A stretch of 9,902 nucleotides of DNA from Actinomycetota bacterium (lineage in GTDB: Bacteria; Cyanobacteriota; Vampirovibrionia; Obscuribacterales; Obscuribacteraceae). The notes under the pieces were generated by a model, which was not told where the DNA came from, made no database searches, and saw only the letters and a list, made by a program, of their open reading frames with translations. Where the stretch lies: the NCBI GenBank assembly GCA_903970355.1, contig CAJCIF010000147.1:1-9902 (forward strand). Direction: 5' to 3'. The position numbers and the translations under genes are program-made. Positions within the stretch are counted from its first letter, which is position 1. Every line of letters begins with the position of its first letter. Shown piece by piece: positions 1-6,906 of this stretch.

Positions 1-11
1 TCTTCCGATCT
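1..11. other. Residual Illumina TruSeq adapter sequence
   Basis: The first 11 bases, TCTTCCGATCT, are identical to the 3' end of the Illumina TruSeq adapter (which ends GCTCTTCCGATCT). In that chemistry the insert starts right after the final T, which here is base 12. From base 12 the codons read Glu-Ala-Ile-Leu. This fits the last four positions of the 12-residue repeat that follows (Glu-Ala-Arg-Ile), so genuine sequence probably starts at base 12. An 11-base chance match is possible but unlikely at exactly the contig edge. Confidence 0.85.
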
Positions 12-2066
12 GAAGCAATCCTCGCTGCCGAAACAAAAGCGGCTGAAGAAGCTCGTATAGCGGCTGAAGCCAAAGCAGCCGAAGAAGCTCGCATTGCTGC
101 CGAAGCAAAAGCGGAAGAAGAAGCTCGCATCGCTGCCCAAACAAAAGCCGCTGAGTTGGCTCGTATTGCCGCTGAAACTCAGGCAGCTCAAGAGGCTATC
201 GTTGCTGCTGAAGCCAAAGCTAACGAAGTCGCCCGCATAGCTAAGGAAACCAAAGAGGCTCAAGAAGCTCTAGCCTTTGAAGAAGAAGCTAAGCGCGTTG
301 CCGAAATCAAACAAGCAGAAGAAGCCAGACGAACAGCTCTTGCTAAAGCCGCCGAAGAGGCCCGACGCGCCACTCTTGCAAAGGCAGCAGAAGATGCTCG
401 GCAAGCAGCCCTCCAAAAAGCTGCTGAAGAAGAAGCTGCTAAAGCAGCAGCTGCAGCGGCAGCCTCCGCAGCAGCTATTGCCGAACTCAGTCAACAAGCT
501 CAAAGCAGTGTTCCAGCAAGTACACCAAATAGCACAGACAAGTCCAGCACCGAGGAAAAAGCGGAAGAAGTTTACATGACGCCTGAAGAAAAGGCGAATG
601 AACAAGCGCGCTGGATGGCTGAAATCGAAGCCGCAGATGAAGCAAGACGCTCTGCCGAACTAAAGGCATCAGATGACTCTTTGTTACTTGCAAGAGCACG
701 CGCAACGCAGTCCAACATGCTTGCCAGTGACGTCAGACGCGCAATAGACGAAGCACCGAATGAAACCAGTTTTTCACAAGATGCTCGCCGAGCCGAAGAA
801 TCGCGCAAGGCTGTGCAAGCAGCGGAAGAAGCGCGAGCACGAGCTATGGCAGCCGCACGTCATGAGGAAGAAGCGCGTGCTGTTGCAGAAGCCAGCTTGC
901 ATGGTTTGCCTACAGAAGCGACAGTAACCGACGCAAAAGCTTCCCACGCCAAAGTCAAAACTGCGGCAAGTCGACTGTTTGCTGCAGTCAAAAAGAATCC
1001 ATCCAAAACATCTTTGGATTCCGCCGACGATATGTCAACATCGGACTCAAGCTTGAGCGACATAGGGACTTCGGGCTCCAGCCTCAACAATATACCGGCA
1101 CCCTGGAAAGCTCAAAATCAACAACAGTTCGAACAGCAATCACCACGACAAAGCTTGCCTCTGGAGCCGACCTCGCCTGATGGATACGCCGCTGCTAATA
1201 AGAACCAGATGTCCAATTCGACCGCTGATTTTGCATCACGCACTTTCGAAATGCCATATCCGTCACCAGCTGCTTCCAAAGGTTACCAACCGCAAAATAA
1301 ACCAGCCAGCAGCACGCCAATTTCAACTGGCGATATGCCGTCACAACCGCCGGCATATAGCGGGTCTTCATATCCGAATCAGAATTACAATTCGGCCAAT
1401 CAAATGTCTGCATCTCAACCATCTTATGCAGAACATTCCGATATACCCGACCAGTCAATTTCAGAATTGATTGAAGCAAAACGATACGCCGAATCGCGCC
1501 GATTGGCTCAAACGGTCGAAGGTGACGGCGAAGAGAACATCGGCTCTTTTGTAAAACAGAAATATGCAGCGTTGCTTGCCGGAATTAGCGGTCCTCCTAA
1601 GAAAGGTCCCAGGGTTTCTACCCGTCAAAAACTCCCCATTACAAATGTCTCGACCCGCTCAAGAATAGCCGCGCTGAGAGGTCGTCCTCAAGTGAACATA
1701 AACGGAATACTCTTTACGATACTGATCGTCGTACTTCTTGCTGCCTTCCTCTACTTCTTCAACTTAGCTTCAGATAAAGGAAAAGTATCTGAACCGAGCA
1801 GGGTTGAAACGCTGATCGAAGACGGCGACTTCGCACAAGCAAGACACATTCTTGAACAAAAACAAGAGAAGGGTGAACTGCCCAAGAAGGAACTGGAAGC
1901 ACTGGCGCGCATTTATCTTAGTCTTGCGAAAGAGCAAAAGGAAGAAGGTAATTCTGCTGCCGCTCTCAACTTGCTTAAGAAAGTACCTCCTAAATCAGGC
2001 AGCTATAAAGAAGCAACAAAGTTGATGAAACAACTTACAAAGACACCAAGATCAGGAAGAAAATAG
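12..2066 (+). CDS. Helical-repeat single-pass membrane protein with TPR-like C-terminal tail, 5' partial
   Basis: No named family recognised. The frame is open from the window edge, so the true start is missing; the TTG at 156 is an internal Leu codon within the repeat array. About 684 residues are visible. In order: seven 12-residue Ala/Glu/Lys/Arg repeats (bases 24-275), four more (324-467) ending in poly-Ala, further charged helical stretches to about 900, a Ser/Thr cluster (1008-1091), a Pro/Gln/Ser/Asn-rich, probably disordered stretch (about 1100-1440), a basic segment, a hydrophobic membrane helix (about 1704-1763), and an ~80-residue helical tail (1803-2042). Basic residues before the helix suggest the long N-terminal part is cytoplasmic and the tail extracytoplasmic. 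The tail aligns without gaps to the tail of the kinase that starts 30 bases downstream, which suggests co-transcription and partnership. The helical part resembles TolA in composition, but the topology differs: TolA has its membrane helix at the N-terminus. Function is unknown; scaffold or kinase substrate is inference. Confidence 0.85.
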   Translation, partial: EAILAAETKAAEEARIAAEAKAAEEARIAAEAKAEEEARIAAQTKAAELARIAAETQAAQEAIVAAEAKANEVARIAKETKEAQEALAFEEEAKRVAEIKQAEEARRTALAKAAEEARRATLAKAAEDARQAALQKAAEEEAAKAAAAAAASAAAIAELSQQAQSSVPASTPNSTDKSSTEEKAEEVYMTPEEKANEQARWMAEIEAADEARRSAELKASDDSLLLARARATQSNMLASDVRRAIDEAPNETSFSQDARRAEESRKAVQAAEEARARAMAAARHEEEARAVAEASLHGLPTEATVTDAKASHAKVKTAASRLFAAVKKNPSKTSLDSADDMSTSDSSLSDIGTSGSSLNNIPAPWKAQNQQQFEQQSPRQSLPLEPTSPDGYAAANKNQMSNSTADFASRTFEMPYPSPAASKGYQPQNKPASSTPISTGDMPSQPPAYSGSSYPNQNYNSANQMSASQPSYAEHSDIPDQSISELIEAKRYAESRRLAQTVEGDGEENIGSFVKQKYAALLAGISGPPKKGPRVSTRQKLPITNVSTRSRIAALRGRPQVNINGILFTILIVVLLAAFLYFFNLASDKGKVSEPSRVETLIEDGDFAQARHILEQKQEKGELPKKELEALARIYLSLAKEQKEEGNSAAALNLLKKVPPKSGSYKEATKLMKQLTKTPRSGRK
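24..275 (+). repeat. 36-bp tandem repeat array encoding 12-residue helical units (7 copies)
   Basis: Seven consecutive 36-base units start at 24, 60, 96, 132, 168, 204 and 240. Each encodes a variant of AAEAKAAEEARI. The first four copies are closest to each other and the last three diverge. Differences between the early copies are largely at third codon positions, so the array looks maintained at protein level. It reaches the contig edge, so the true copy number is unknown. Confidence 0.85.
324..467 (+). repeat. Second block of four 12-residue helical repeats, degenerating into poly-Ala
   Basis: Four 36-base units start at 324, 360, 396 and 432. The first three encode ARRTALAKAAEE, ARRATLAKAAED and ARQAALQKAAEE. 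The fourth is Ala-rich and runs into a poly-alanine stretch. The period matches the first array (24-275), with a less regular linker between them, so both probably come from one ancestral unit. Confidence 0.75.
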
Positions 2067-2096
2067 GTTCAGTCAAAGGGAAACTCTAGATAGCGG

Positions 2097-3707
2097 ATGA
2101 AGCTCTGTACGGTGTGCAACAATCACTTTGACGACAAATTTGAGGTTTGTCTAAATGATGCCGCACCGTTGATTTACATCGGCAAACAGCCCCTGATAGA
2201 CACGGTTGTAGGCAATCGCTACAAAGTAATGTCGGCAGTGGGTGCCGGATCTATGGGCGTTGTTTATAAAGCAGTTCAAATCACGACCGGACGTGAGATG
2301 GCTATCAAAGTTTTGCATGGTGGCAACCAAGGTGCCGACTCAGCGCACGTGCGAAGATTCCGACGAGAAGCCAGAGCGGTAAGTGTTCTTAGCCACGAAA
2401 ACATTGTGCGCTTGTACGATTTTGGCTTCATGGACGACACGCAACCATATATCGTCACTGAGTTTGTGCGTGGTAAAACTCTTGCTCAAATTCTGCGGGA
2501 TCGCGGTCGTTTAACGATAACCGAAACACTGCCACTTATGCGCCAAGTTTGTGATGCCGTAGAAGAAGCGCATCGTCTCAAAATTGTGCATCGAGATTTA
2601 AAACCTGAGAACATAATCCTGCAAGAACCCGATCAAAGAGTTTCGTTGAACACCAAAGCTGGTTGGCGAGTACGCCGCATCAAAGTGGTTGATTTCGGTG
2701 TAGCCAAATTGTCTTCGGATGCAAATAACTCTTCCGCTTCTTTAACAGTGGAGGGAAAGGTTTGCGGCAGCCCAGGCTATATGAGCCCTGAACAATGCAA
2801 GGGTTTACCTGTTGATACGCGCAGTGACATCTACTCGCTCGGGATCGTACTCTTCGAAATGCTCGCCGGGCAGCGCCCATTTTCAGCTGATTCAGTTATG
2901 GGATTGCTTTTCATGCACGTCAATGAAACGCCACCACCTCTCAATGCAGTGTGTTTAGAACTCACCATGCCTCAAGGTCTTGAAGCAGTAATCATGAAGT
3001 CTCTGCGCAAGAATCCGGACGATAGACAACAGACGGTTGGAGAACTCTGGCAAGAATTCGAAGCCGCTTGCCATGGCAAAATGAAAAATGCGCCGGCAAC
3101 AGCTGAATCGAAAAGGTCAATGACCAATTGGATTCCGTTTAGTGGCATCGAAAACAAAATCATCCAGGACGATGTAAGAAAGCTAACCGGCAGCGTTAGT
3201 ACAGCCGATGCAGTGCAAGCTATCGATCCGCTTGAACAGTTGCATTTTGACGAAGGCGAATATTTCCCAGCCGCACCAGAATTTGAACAGCATGAATTTG
3301 ATCATGAAAGAATGCCCTGGCTAACCCGTCCCGTTAAAATAAGCATCGCTCTGGGAGCGCTGTTACTAGTGGTTTTGCTTGCCGTAGATTGGTTGCCAAA
3401 ACGTGTCAGTCTCGGCGATCCGGATCTCAAACAAGCCGATGCCCTGATTCAAAAAGGTAAATTAGGAGAAGCGCTTTTCACGATCGAACACCTCAAGAAA
3501 CAAAAACAAATGACGAATGAAGAGCTAGAAACCATCAATGTTCTCTATATGGCTGTTGCCGAAAAATTCGAGAAGAAAGGCGACTATCAGGACGCTATCG
3601 AAACATTGCAACGTGTGCCGAGCAAATCAAAATACTATCAACCAGCCACCAAACAATATCTAAAGTTCCGCAAATTACTTTCGGAACAGTCAGGCGGGAT
3701 CCGGTAA
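2097..3707 (+). CDS. Membrane-anchored Ser/Thr protein kinase (PknB/Hanks type) with N-terminal cysteine motif and TPR-like tail
   Basis: 536 residues, starting at an ATG 30 bases after the upstream gene; only a weak purine-rich stretch (AAAGGG) precedes it. Residues 1-30 carry Cys4-x2-Cys7-x10-Cys18, like the zinc-ribbon-type leader of many bacterial kinases. The kinase domain (about 42-325) has every expected element: Gly-loop GAGSMGVVYKA (49-59), Lys71 in AIK, Glu91 in helix C, HRDLKPEN (165-172) with catalytic Asp167, DFG (199-201), the GSPGYMSPEQ activation-segment end, and SDIYSLGIVLFEM. It should therefore be an active ATP-dependent kinase. About 25 residues separate HRDLKPEN and DFG, a little longer than usual. 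A juxtamembrane linker (326-410) leads to one hydrophobic helix (about 414-433), then an extracytoplasmic helical tail (447-526) related to the tail of the upstream protein. Kinase identity is certain; ligand and substrates are unknown, with the upstream protein the natural candidate partner. Confidence 0.95.
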   Translation: MKLCTVCNNHFDDKFEVCLNDAAPLIYIGKQPLIDTVVGNRYKVMSAVGAGSMGVVYKAVQITTGREMAIKVLHGGNQGADSAHVRRFRREARAVSVLSHENIVRLYDFGFMDDTQPYIVTEFVRGKTLAQILRDRGRLTITETLPLMRQVCDAVEEAHRLKIVHRDLKPENIILQEPDQRVSLNTKAGWRVRRIKVVDFGVAKLSSDANNSSASLTVEGKVCGSPGYMSPEQCKGLPVDTRSDIYSLGIVLFEMLAGQRPFSADSVMGLLFMHVNETPPPLNAVCLELTMPQGLEAVIMKSLRKNPDDRQQTVGELWQEFEAACHGKMKNAPATAESKRSMTNWIPFSGIENKIIQDDVRKLTGSVSTADAVQAIDPLEQLHFDEGEYFPAAPEFEQHEFDHERMPWLTRPVKISIALGALLLVVLLAVDWLPKRVSLGDPDLKQADALIQKGKLGEALFTIEHLKKQKQMTNEELETINVLYMAVAEKFEKKGDYQDAIETLQRVPSKSKYYQPATKQYLKFRKLLSEQSGGIR

Positions 3708-4490
3708 ACCAAATAATCTGCGCGTGTTTAGAGAGCAGCTCGCCGCTATCTCCGAGACCGTGGTTCCTCTTAGCTCAGCCAATTTTTCTGCGACATGCCA
3801 GACATAAGATGGTTCGTTGCGTTTACCTCGCACCGGCTGCGGTGCCAAAAACGGGCAATCCGTTTCCACCATCAACCTATCCTGAGGCACCAATTTCGCT
3901 GCTTCTTGCAATTCCTTTGCTTTTGGAAAAGTGACGATGCCCGAAAACGAGGTATAGAAGCCGTATTTATCCAACATCTCGACCGTTTTAGGATCGCCTG
4001 TAAAACAGTGAAACACTCCTTTTAGCGCACCCGGATATTGATCGAATATTTCGGCAATTTCGTTCCAGGCATCGCGGCAATGAATAATGAGGGGCTTCGA
4101 AAATTCAAGCGCCAGTTGTATCTGACCATGCAAAGCAGCAACTTGGGCAGCGGGTTCACTGTTGTTGTAGTAAAAATCTAAACCACACTCGCCAATTGCA
4201 ACTACTTTGGAATGCTTAAGTGCCTCTTTGAAGCGCCCTTTTAATTCATCAGACCAGGCACTAGCCTCGTGCGGATGCAAACCAACCGCCATGTAGATTT
4301 CCTGGTATTTTTCCGTCAATTCGCACAATTCCGCAATGGAATCGCCGTTAATGCCTGGATTAATCAGTTGCTTTACATTAGAGGCGAAAGCCCTCTCAAT
4401 GACTTCTTGCTGGTCCTCGCTAAAAAACTCACGGACGACGTGCGCGTGACTGTCTATAATGCCTGACGGAATATACGAATGATTCTGCAT
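3690..4490 (-). CDS. tatD: TatD family metal-dependent hydrolase (DNase)
   Basis: 266 residues, the normal TatD length (about 255-270). The family is a TIM-barrel metallo-hydrolase with 3'-5' exonuclease/DNase activity in the cytoplasm, linked to DNA repair and turnover. The expected metal-site motifs are all present: His15-x-His17 in DSHAH, Glu101 in GECGLDFYY, His137 in IHCRDA, His161 in FHCFTGD, and Asp211 in ETDCPFLAP, followed by PVRGKRNEP. The start is the ATG at 4490 on the minus strand. A GGAG lies 12 bases upstream (complement of 4503-4506), rather far for a strong ribosome site. The 3' end overlaps the convergent kinase gene by 18 bases. It is divergent from the TonB-C-like gene across an 88-base gap. 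The subtype (TatD, YcfH or YjjV) cannot be settled from this alone. Confidence 0.95.
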   Translation of the reverse strand: MQNHSYIPSGIIDSHAHVVREFFSEDQQEVIERAFASNVKQLINPGINGDSIAELCELTEKYQEIYMAVGLHPHEASAWSDELKGRFKEALKHSKVVAIGECGLDFYYNNSEPAAQVAALHGQIQLALEFSKPLIIHCRDAWNEIAEIFDQYPGALKGVFHCFTGDPKTVEMLDKYGFYTSFSGIVTFPKAKELQEAAKLVPQDRLMVETDCPFLAPQPVRGKRNEPSYVWHVAEKLAELRGTTVSEIAASCSLNTRRLFGLPDPA

Positions 4491-4518
4491 CTATGCGGGA
4501 AACTCCAATTTACTTTTT

Positions 4519-4547
4519 TTGGAATTAGAGTAAAGTTAAAGTACATT
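4519..4547 (+). promoter_or_regulatory. Candidate sigma-70-type promoter for the TonB-C-like gene
   Basis: TTGGAA (4519-4524, 4 of 6 to the -35 consensus) is followed after exactly 17 bases by TACATT (4542-4547, 4 of 6 to the -10 consensus). This would place the transcription start near 4554, about 25 bases before the ATG at 4579. The match is moderate and rests only on consensus. On the minus strand, TCTAAT (complement of 4524-4529, 5 of 6 to -10) could serve tatD, but I see no good -35 for it. Confidence 0.4.
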
Positions 4548-4549
4548 AC

Positions 4550-4564
4550 TATGTTGACAACATA
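4550..4564. promoter_or_regulatory. Perfect 15-bp palindrome, candidate operator
   Basis: TATGTTGACAACATA has two perfect 7-base arms around a single central base. It sits in the intergenic region between divergent genes, spanning the predicted transcription start of the plus-strand gene and 14 bases before its ATG. That is a typical place for a repressor dimer site. It could instead be a chance AT-rich dyad. With a one-base loop it is unlikely to form an RNA hairpin. Confidence 0.45.
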
Positions 4565-4578
4565 CTGTTTGTAATCCG

Positions 4579-5352
4579 ATGAAATTTCAAATCCCGCTTC
4601 TACTTACAATGCTGACCTTAACCACAGGGTTTACGAGCTTGGCAGTCCAGGCGGATATCCTTAAAGGCGGTGTCCAGGAGCAAGACTGGCGGCATCCCGT
4701 CGCTCCCAGTCTAAACCGCGATGATATTAAAAACGGCGGCGATCCATTTAGTAGTGGCAACGACAACAGCAATCAAGAGCAGACTCTAGAACCGCCCAAG
4801 AACTTTAACCAAACTCAAAGGCCTCCGTCGGCACCGACCTTTAATGGCAATGTTGACCAGGCTCAATCCGACGACCAGTTTTCCCCCCAAACCCCAACTG
4901 AAGACAACACACGCGGCAAGGGTCCATTAATTGGCGTAGCTCAACAACAACAAATACCGGCTACTAAATCAAATGATCCAGACGAGAATCCCGACATGCA
5001 GTTACAGTGGGATGCCTGGCACCAACGCGTCGCATCTGCAATTTATCAACGTTTTAGTTCAATGGCGCATACTGCTTTCAAATTCAGCAGACCGCTCGGC
5101 GCCTATGTTTCCTACGTCGTAACCAGAGACGGTCGCATTGTCAATGTTCAAATACAGCAAAAAAGTTCGAACATAATGTTCAATACGATGTTGCTTATGG
5201 TTATCAATTCGCTGAACGGACAAACCGAACTTCTGGCATTTCCACCTGGTTCTAGACGCCAGACCGTTGAAAAAGGCGGTATGTTCACGCAAAATTACGG
5301 CATTCAAGGTTTCAAATTTACAACGGGCGATAAAGAGACGGTCCACAAATAA
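4579..5352 (+). CDS. Secreted protein with C-terminal TonB-C-like domain
   Basis: 257 residues. The N-terminus MKFQIPLLLTMLTLTTG... is a good Sec signal peptide, with likely cleavage after AVQA (residue 25), so the mature protein is probably periplasmic or secreted. Residues 26-140 are rich in Pro, Gln, Asn and Asp and look disordered. Residues about 144-230 resemble the TonB C-terminal domain: WDAWHQRVASAIYQRF (helix), then YVVTRDGRIVNVQIQQKSS (strand pair), then a helix and a strand ending LAFPPGSRR. True TonB keeps its N-terminal membrane anchor and has a Pro/Lys-rich linker. Here the signal looks cleavable and the linker is Gln/Asn/Asp-rich, so a classical energy-transducing role is doubtful. 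No Shine-Dalgarno is visible before the ATG; an alternative ATG at residue 11 would shorten the signal peptide. The next gene starts 6 bases after its stop, suggesting co-transcription. Domain identity is probable; function is unknown. Confidence 0.75.
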   Translation: MKFQIPLLLTMLTLTTGFTSLAVQADILKGGVQEQDWRHPVAPSLNRDDIKNGGDPFSSGNDNSNQEQTLEPPKNFNQTQRPPSAPTFNGNVDQAQSDDQFSPQTPTEDNTRGKGPLIGVAQQQQIPATKSNDPDENPDMQLQWDAWHQRVASAIYQRFSSMAHTAFKFSRPLGAYVSYVVTRDGRIVNVQIQQKSSNIMFNTMLLMVINSLNGQTELLAFPPGSRRQTVEKGGMFTQNYGIQGFKFTTGDKETVHK

Positions 5353-5358
5353 CAGAAA

Positions 5359-6807
5359 TTGCCCACCTCACTCAACAATCTTGCGCAGGCTCTGCGAACC
5401 GTGGTTGGTTCGAACTATGTGCTCGACAATCTTGTCGATCTTTCCGTTTACGAAAGTGACGGCGAGACACTAGATATCGCACTGCCCGATCTTGTCGTTT
5501 TACCTGCCACCACTGCTGAAGTGGCAGCGGTTGTTAAACTGGCCAATGAATATGGTGTGCCTTTTACACCGAGAGGCGCCGGTACAGGGCTTTCAGGGGG
5601 TGCAACAACGATTTACGGCGGCATAAGTCTTGTGCTGACGCGCATGACAAAAATTCTGGAATTGAATCCGGAAGAAAAGCTCGCTGTTGTAGAAGTTGGT
5701 GTCACCAATGCATCAGTTTCTCAAGCCGCTCTCAAGCACAAACTATTTTATGCTCCCGACCCATCCAGCCAGCTCGCTTCCACAATCGGCGGCAATATTG
5801 CTGAAAATGCGGGCGGACCACACACTCTTAAATATGGAATGACAAGCGACCATATCCTTGGCCTTAAAGTCGTAACAACCGATGGAACAGTCACCACCCT
5901 CGGTGGCAGATCTCCTTGCCGCTTTGGGCCAGACTTGCTTGGTTTATTTATAGGTTCGGAAGGAACACTGGGCGTTGCCACCGAGGCCTGCATAAAACTC
6001 ACACCGATTCCTGATTCTATTGAAACTCTTCTTGCTTATTTTCCTCTTCTTGAAGAAGGTGGGCAGGCGGTGTCCGACATTGTCGCTGCCGGTGTCATTC
6101 CAGCAGCGATGGAAATGCTCGATACTGTTACTGTCAAAGCCGTAGAAGACGCTCTTCATATGGGTTTGCAAACTAACTACGGGGCTCTCCTTATTGTTGA
6201 ACTGGATGGGTCTATTTTGAGCATCGCCAGTCAACGCGAAGTAGTGGAAGAAGTGCTGAAAAAAAACAATGCCGCTCACGTTAAATGGGCCGCAAATGCT
6301 GAGGAGCGCAAACAGTTATGGAAGGCACGCAAAAGCGCGTTTTCGGCCCTCGGCAGAATTGCTCCCCATGGCTACGTGCTCGACGGGGTTATCCCAAGAT
6401 CTAAACTTGCAGAAGCGATTACGAAAATTCGTCGCATCGGCGAAAACTACAAGCTGATCGTTGCTAACGTCTACCACGCTGGAGACGGAAATCTGCATCC
6501 CTGTATTCTCTACCACCGCGACAATGAAGATGAGGTGAAGCGAGTTATGAGAGCGGCTCGCGAAATTCTGGAGACATGCGTCGAGATGGGAGGAACGCTC
6601 TCAGGCGAGCACGGCATTGGTGTCGAAAAACTGATGGATATGCCTCTTGTATTTTCTCCGCGGGCAATCGCATACATGCAGGAATTGAAGATGGCTTTCA
6701 ATCCAAAAGGATTGTGCAACCCGGGCAAGGTTATACCAACGCCCAAGTCTTGCGGTGAATCAGGGCTGAGGCCACTTTTGCGGCATCGGCTTTCGGCCAA
6801 CTGCTGA
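5359..6807 (+). CDS. glcD: FAD-linked oxidase, GlcD type (glycolate / D-lactate dehydrogenase family)
   Basis: 482 residues, close to E. coli GlcD (about 499). The family oxidises 2-hydroxyacids (glycolate, D-lactate) to 2-oxoacids with bound FAD. The FAD-binding PCMH domain (about 40-220) shows TPRGAGTGLSGGA, DPSS (134-137), GGNIAENAGGP (144-154) with HTLKYG following, and GSEGTLG (199-205). The C-terminal oxidase domain shows VYHAGDGNLHP (371-381), the GEHGIGVEK signature (416-424) and CNPGKVIP near the end. The start is a TTG 6 bases after the previous stop. No Shine-Dalgarno is seen, so coupling with the upstream gene is likely. The preceding codons fit the family's N-terminal helix, so a start further downstream (GTG at 5401) is less likely. 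No glcE or glcF lies beside it, so the substrate and electron partner are open; a stand-alone D-lactate dehydrogenase is equally possible. Confidence 0.9.
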   Translation: MPTSLNNLAQALRTVVGSNYVLDNLVDLSVYESDGETLDIALPDLVVLPATTAEVAAVVKLANEYGVPFTPRGAGTGLSGGATTIYGGISLVLTRMTKILELNPEEKLAVVEVGVTNASVSQAALKHKLFYAPDPSSQLASTIGGNIAENAGGPHTLKYGMTSDHILGLKVVTTDGTVTTLGGRSPCRFGPDLLGLFIGSEGTLGVATEACIKLTPIPDSIETLLAYFPLLEEGGQAVSDIVAAGVIPAAMEMLDTVTVKAVEDALHMGLQTNYGALLIVELDGSILSIASQREVVEEVLKKNNAAHVKWAANAEERKQLWKARKSAFSALGRIAPHGYVLDGVIPRSKLAEAITKIRRIGENYKLIVANVYHAGDGNLHPCILYHRDNEDEVKRVMRAAREILETCVEMGGTLSGEHGIGVEKLMDMPLVFSPRAIAYMQELKMAFNPKGLCNPGKVIPTPKSCGESGLRPLLRHRLSANC

Positions 6808-6849
6808 GAAGTGGACATTAAATAACTGGGGAAATCGAGCGCAAAGATG

Positions 6850-6855
6850 TATGAT
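6850..6855 (+). promoter_or_regulatory. Possible -10 element upstream of hflX
   Basis: TATGAT matches the -10 consensus at 5 of 6 positions in the ~99-base gap between glcD and hflX. The best -35 at 17-base spacing (TGGGGA, 6827-6832) is poor, at 3 of 6. The predicted start near 6862 would give a ~45-base leader. Nothing else stands out in this gap, and I find no terminator-like hairpin after glcD, so read-through transcription is also possible. Confidence 0.25.
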
Positions 6856-6890
6856 CCGACTACCGGGACCAAAGGTTGTGAGGCTTAATC

Positions 6891-6896
6891 AGGAGG
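6891..6896 (+). promoter_or_regulatory. Shine-Dalgarno site that fixes the hflX TTG start
   Basis: AGGAGG lies 10 bases before the TTG at 6907 and is the strongest ribosome-binding site in the window. An in-frame TAA at 6886-6888 lies just upstream, so no earlier start is possible. The first residues after this TTG already match the HflX-family N-terminal extension, which supports the call. Confidence 0.8.
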
Positions 6897-6906
6897 AAGA
6901 TTCGTA

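Noticed and set aside
156..158. TTG as the start of the first gene
   Set aside because: The frame is open upstream to the window edge and the same 12-residue repeat continues on both sides, so this is an internal Leu codon.
24..275. Tandem repeats considered as a CRISPR array
   Set aside because: The units are contiguous with no unique spacers, are in frame and encode protein.
270..605. A 111-codon Cys/Phe-rich minus-strand frame opposite the helical repeats
   Set aside because: Its Cys/Phe/Ser composition is the direct complement of Ala/Glu/Lys-rich codons, so it is a shadow of the repeat protein.
4554..4559. Perfect -35 consensus TTGACA upstream of the TonB-C-like gene
   Set aside because: A -10 at 17 bases would fall on the start codon and does not match; the nearest TATAAT-like string is only 10 bases away. 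The string is better explained as the centre of the palindrome.
6510..6872. A 120-codon minus-strand frame opposite the 3' end of glcD
   Set aside because: It lies antisense to conserved GlcD motifs, has no recognisable product and follows the codon pattern of the sense gene.
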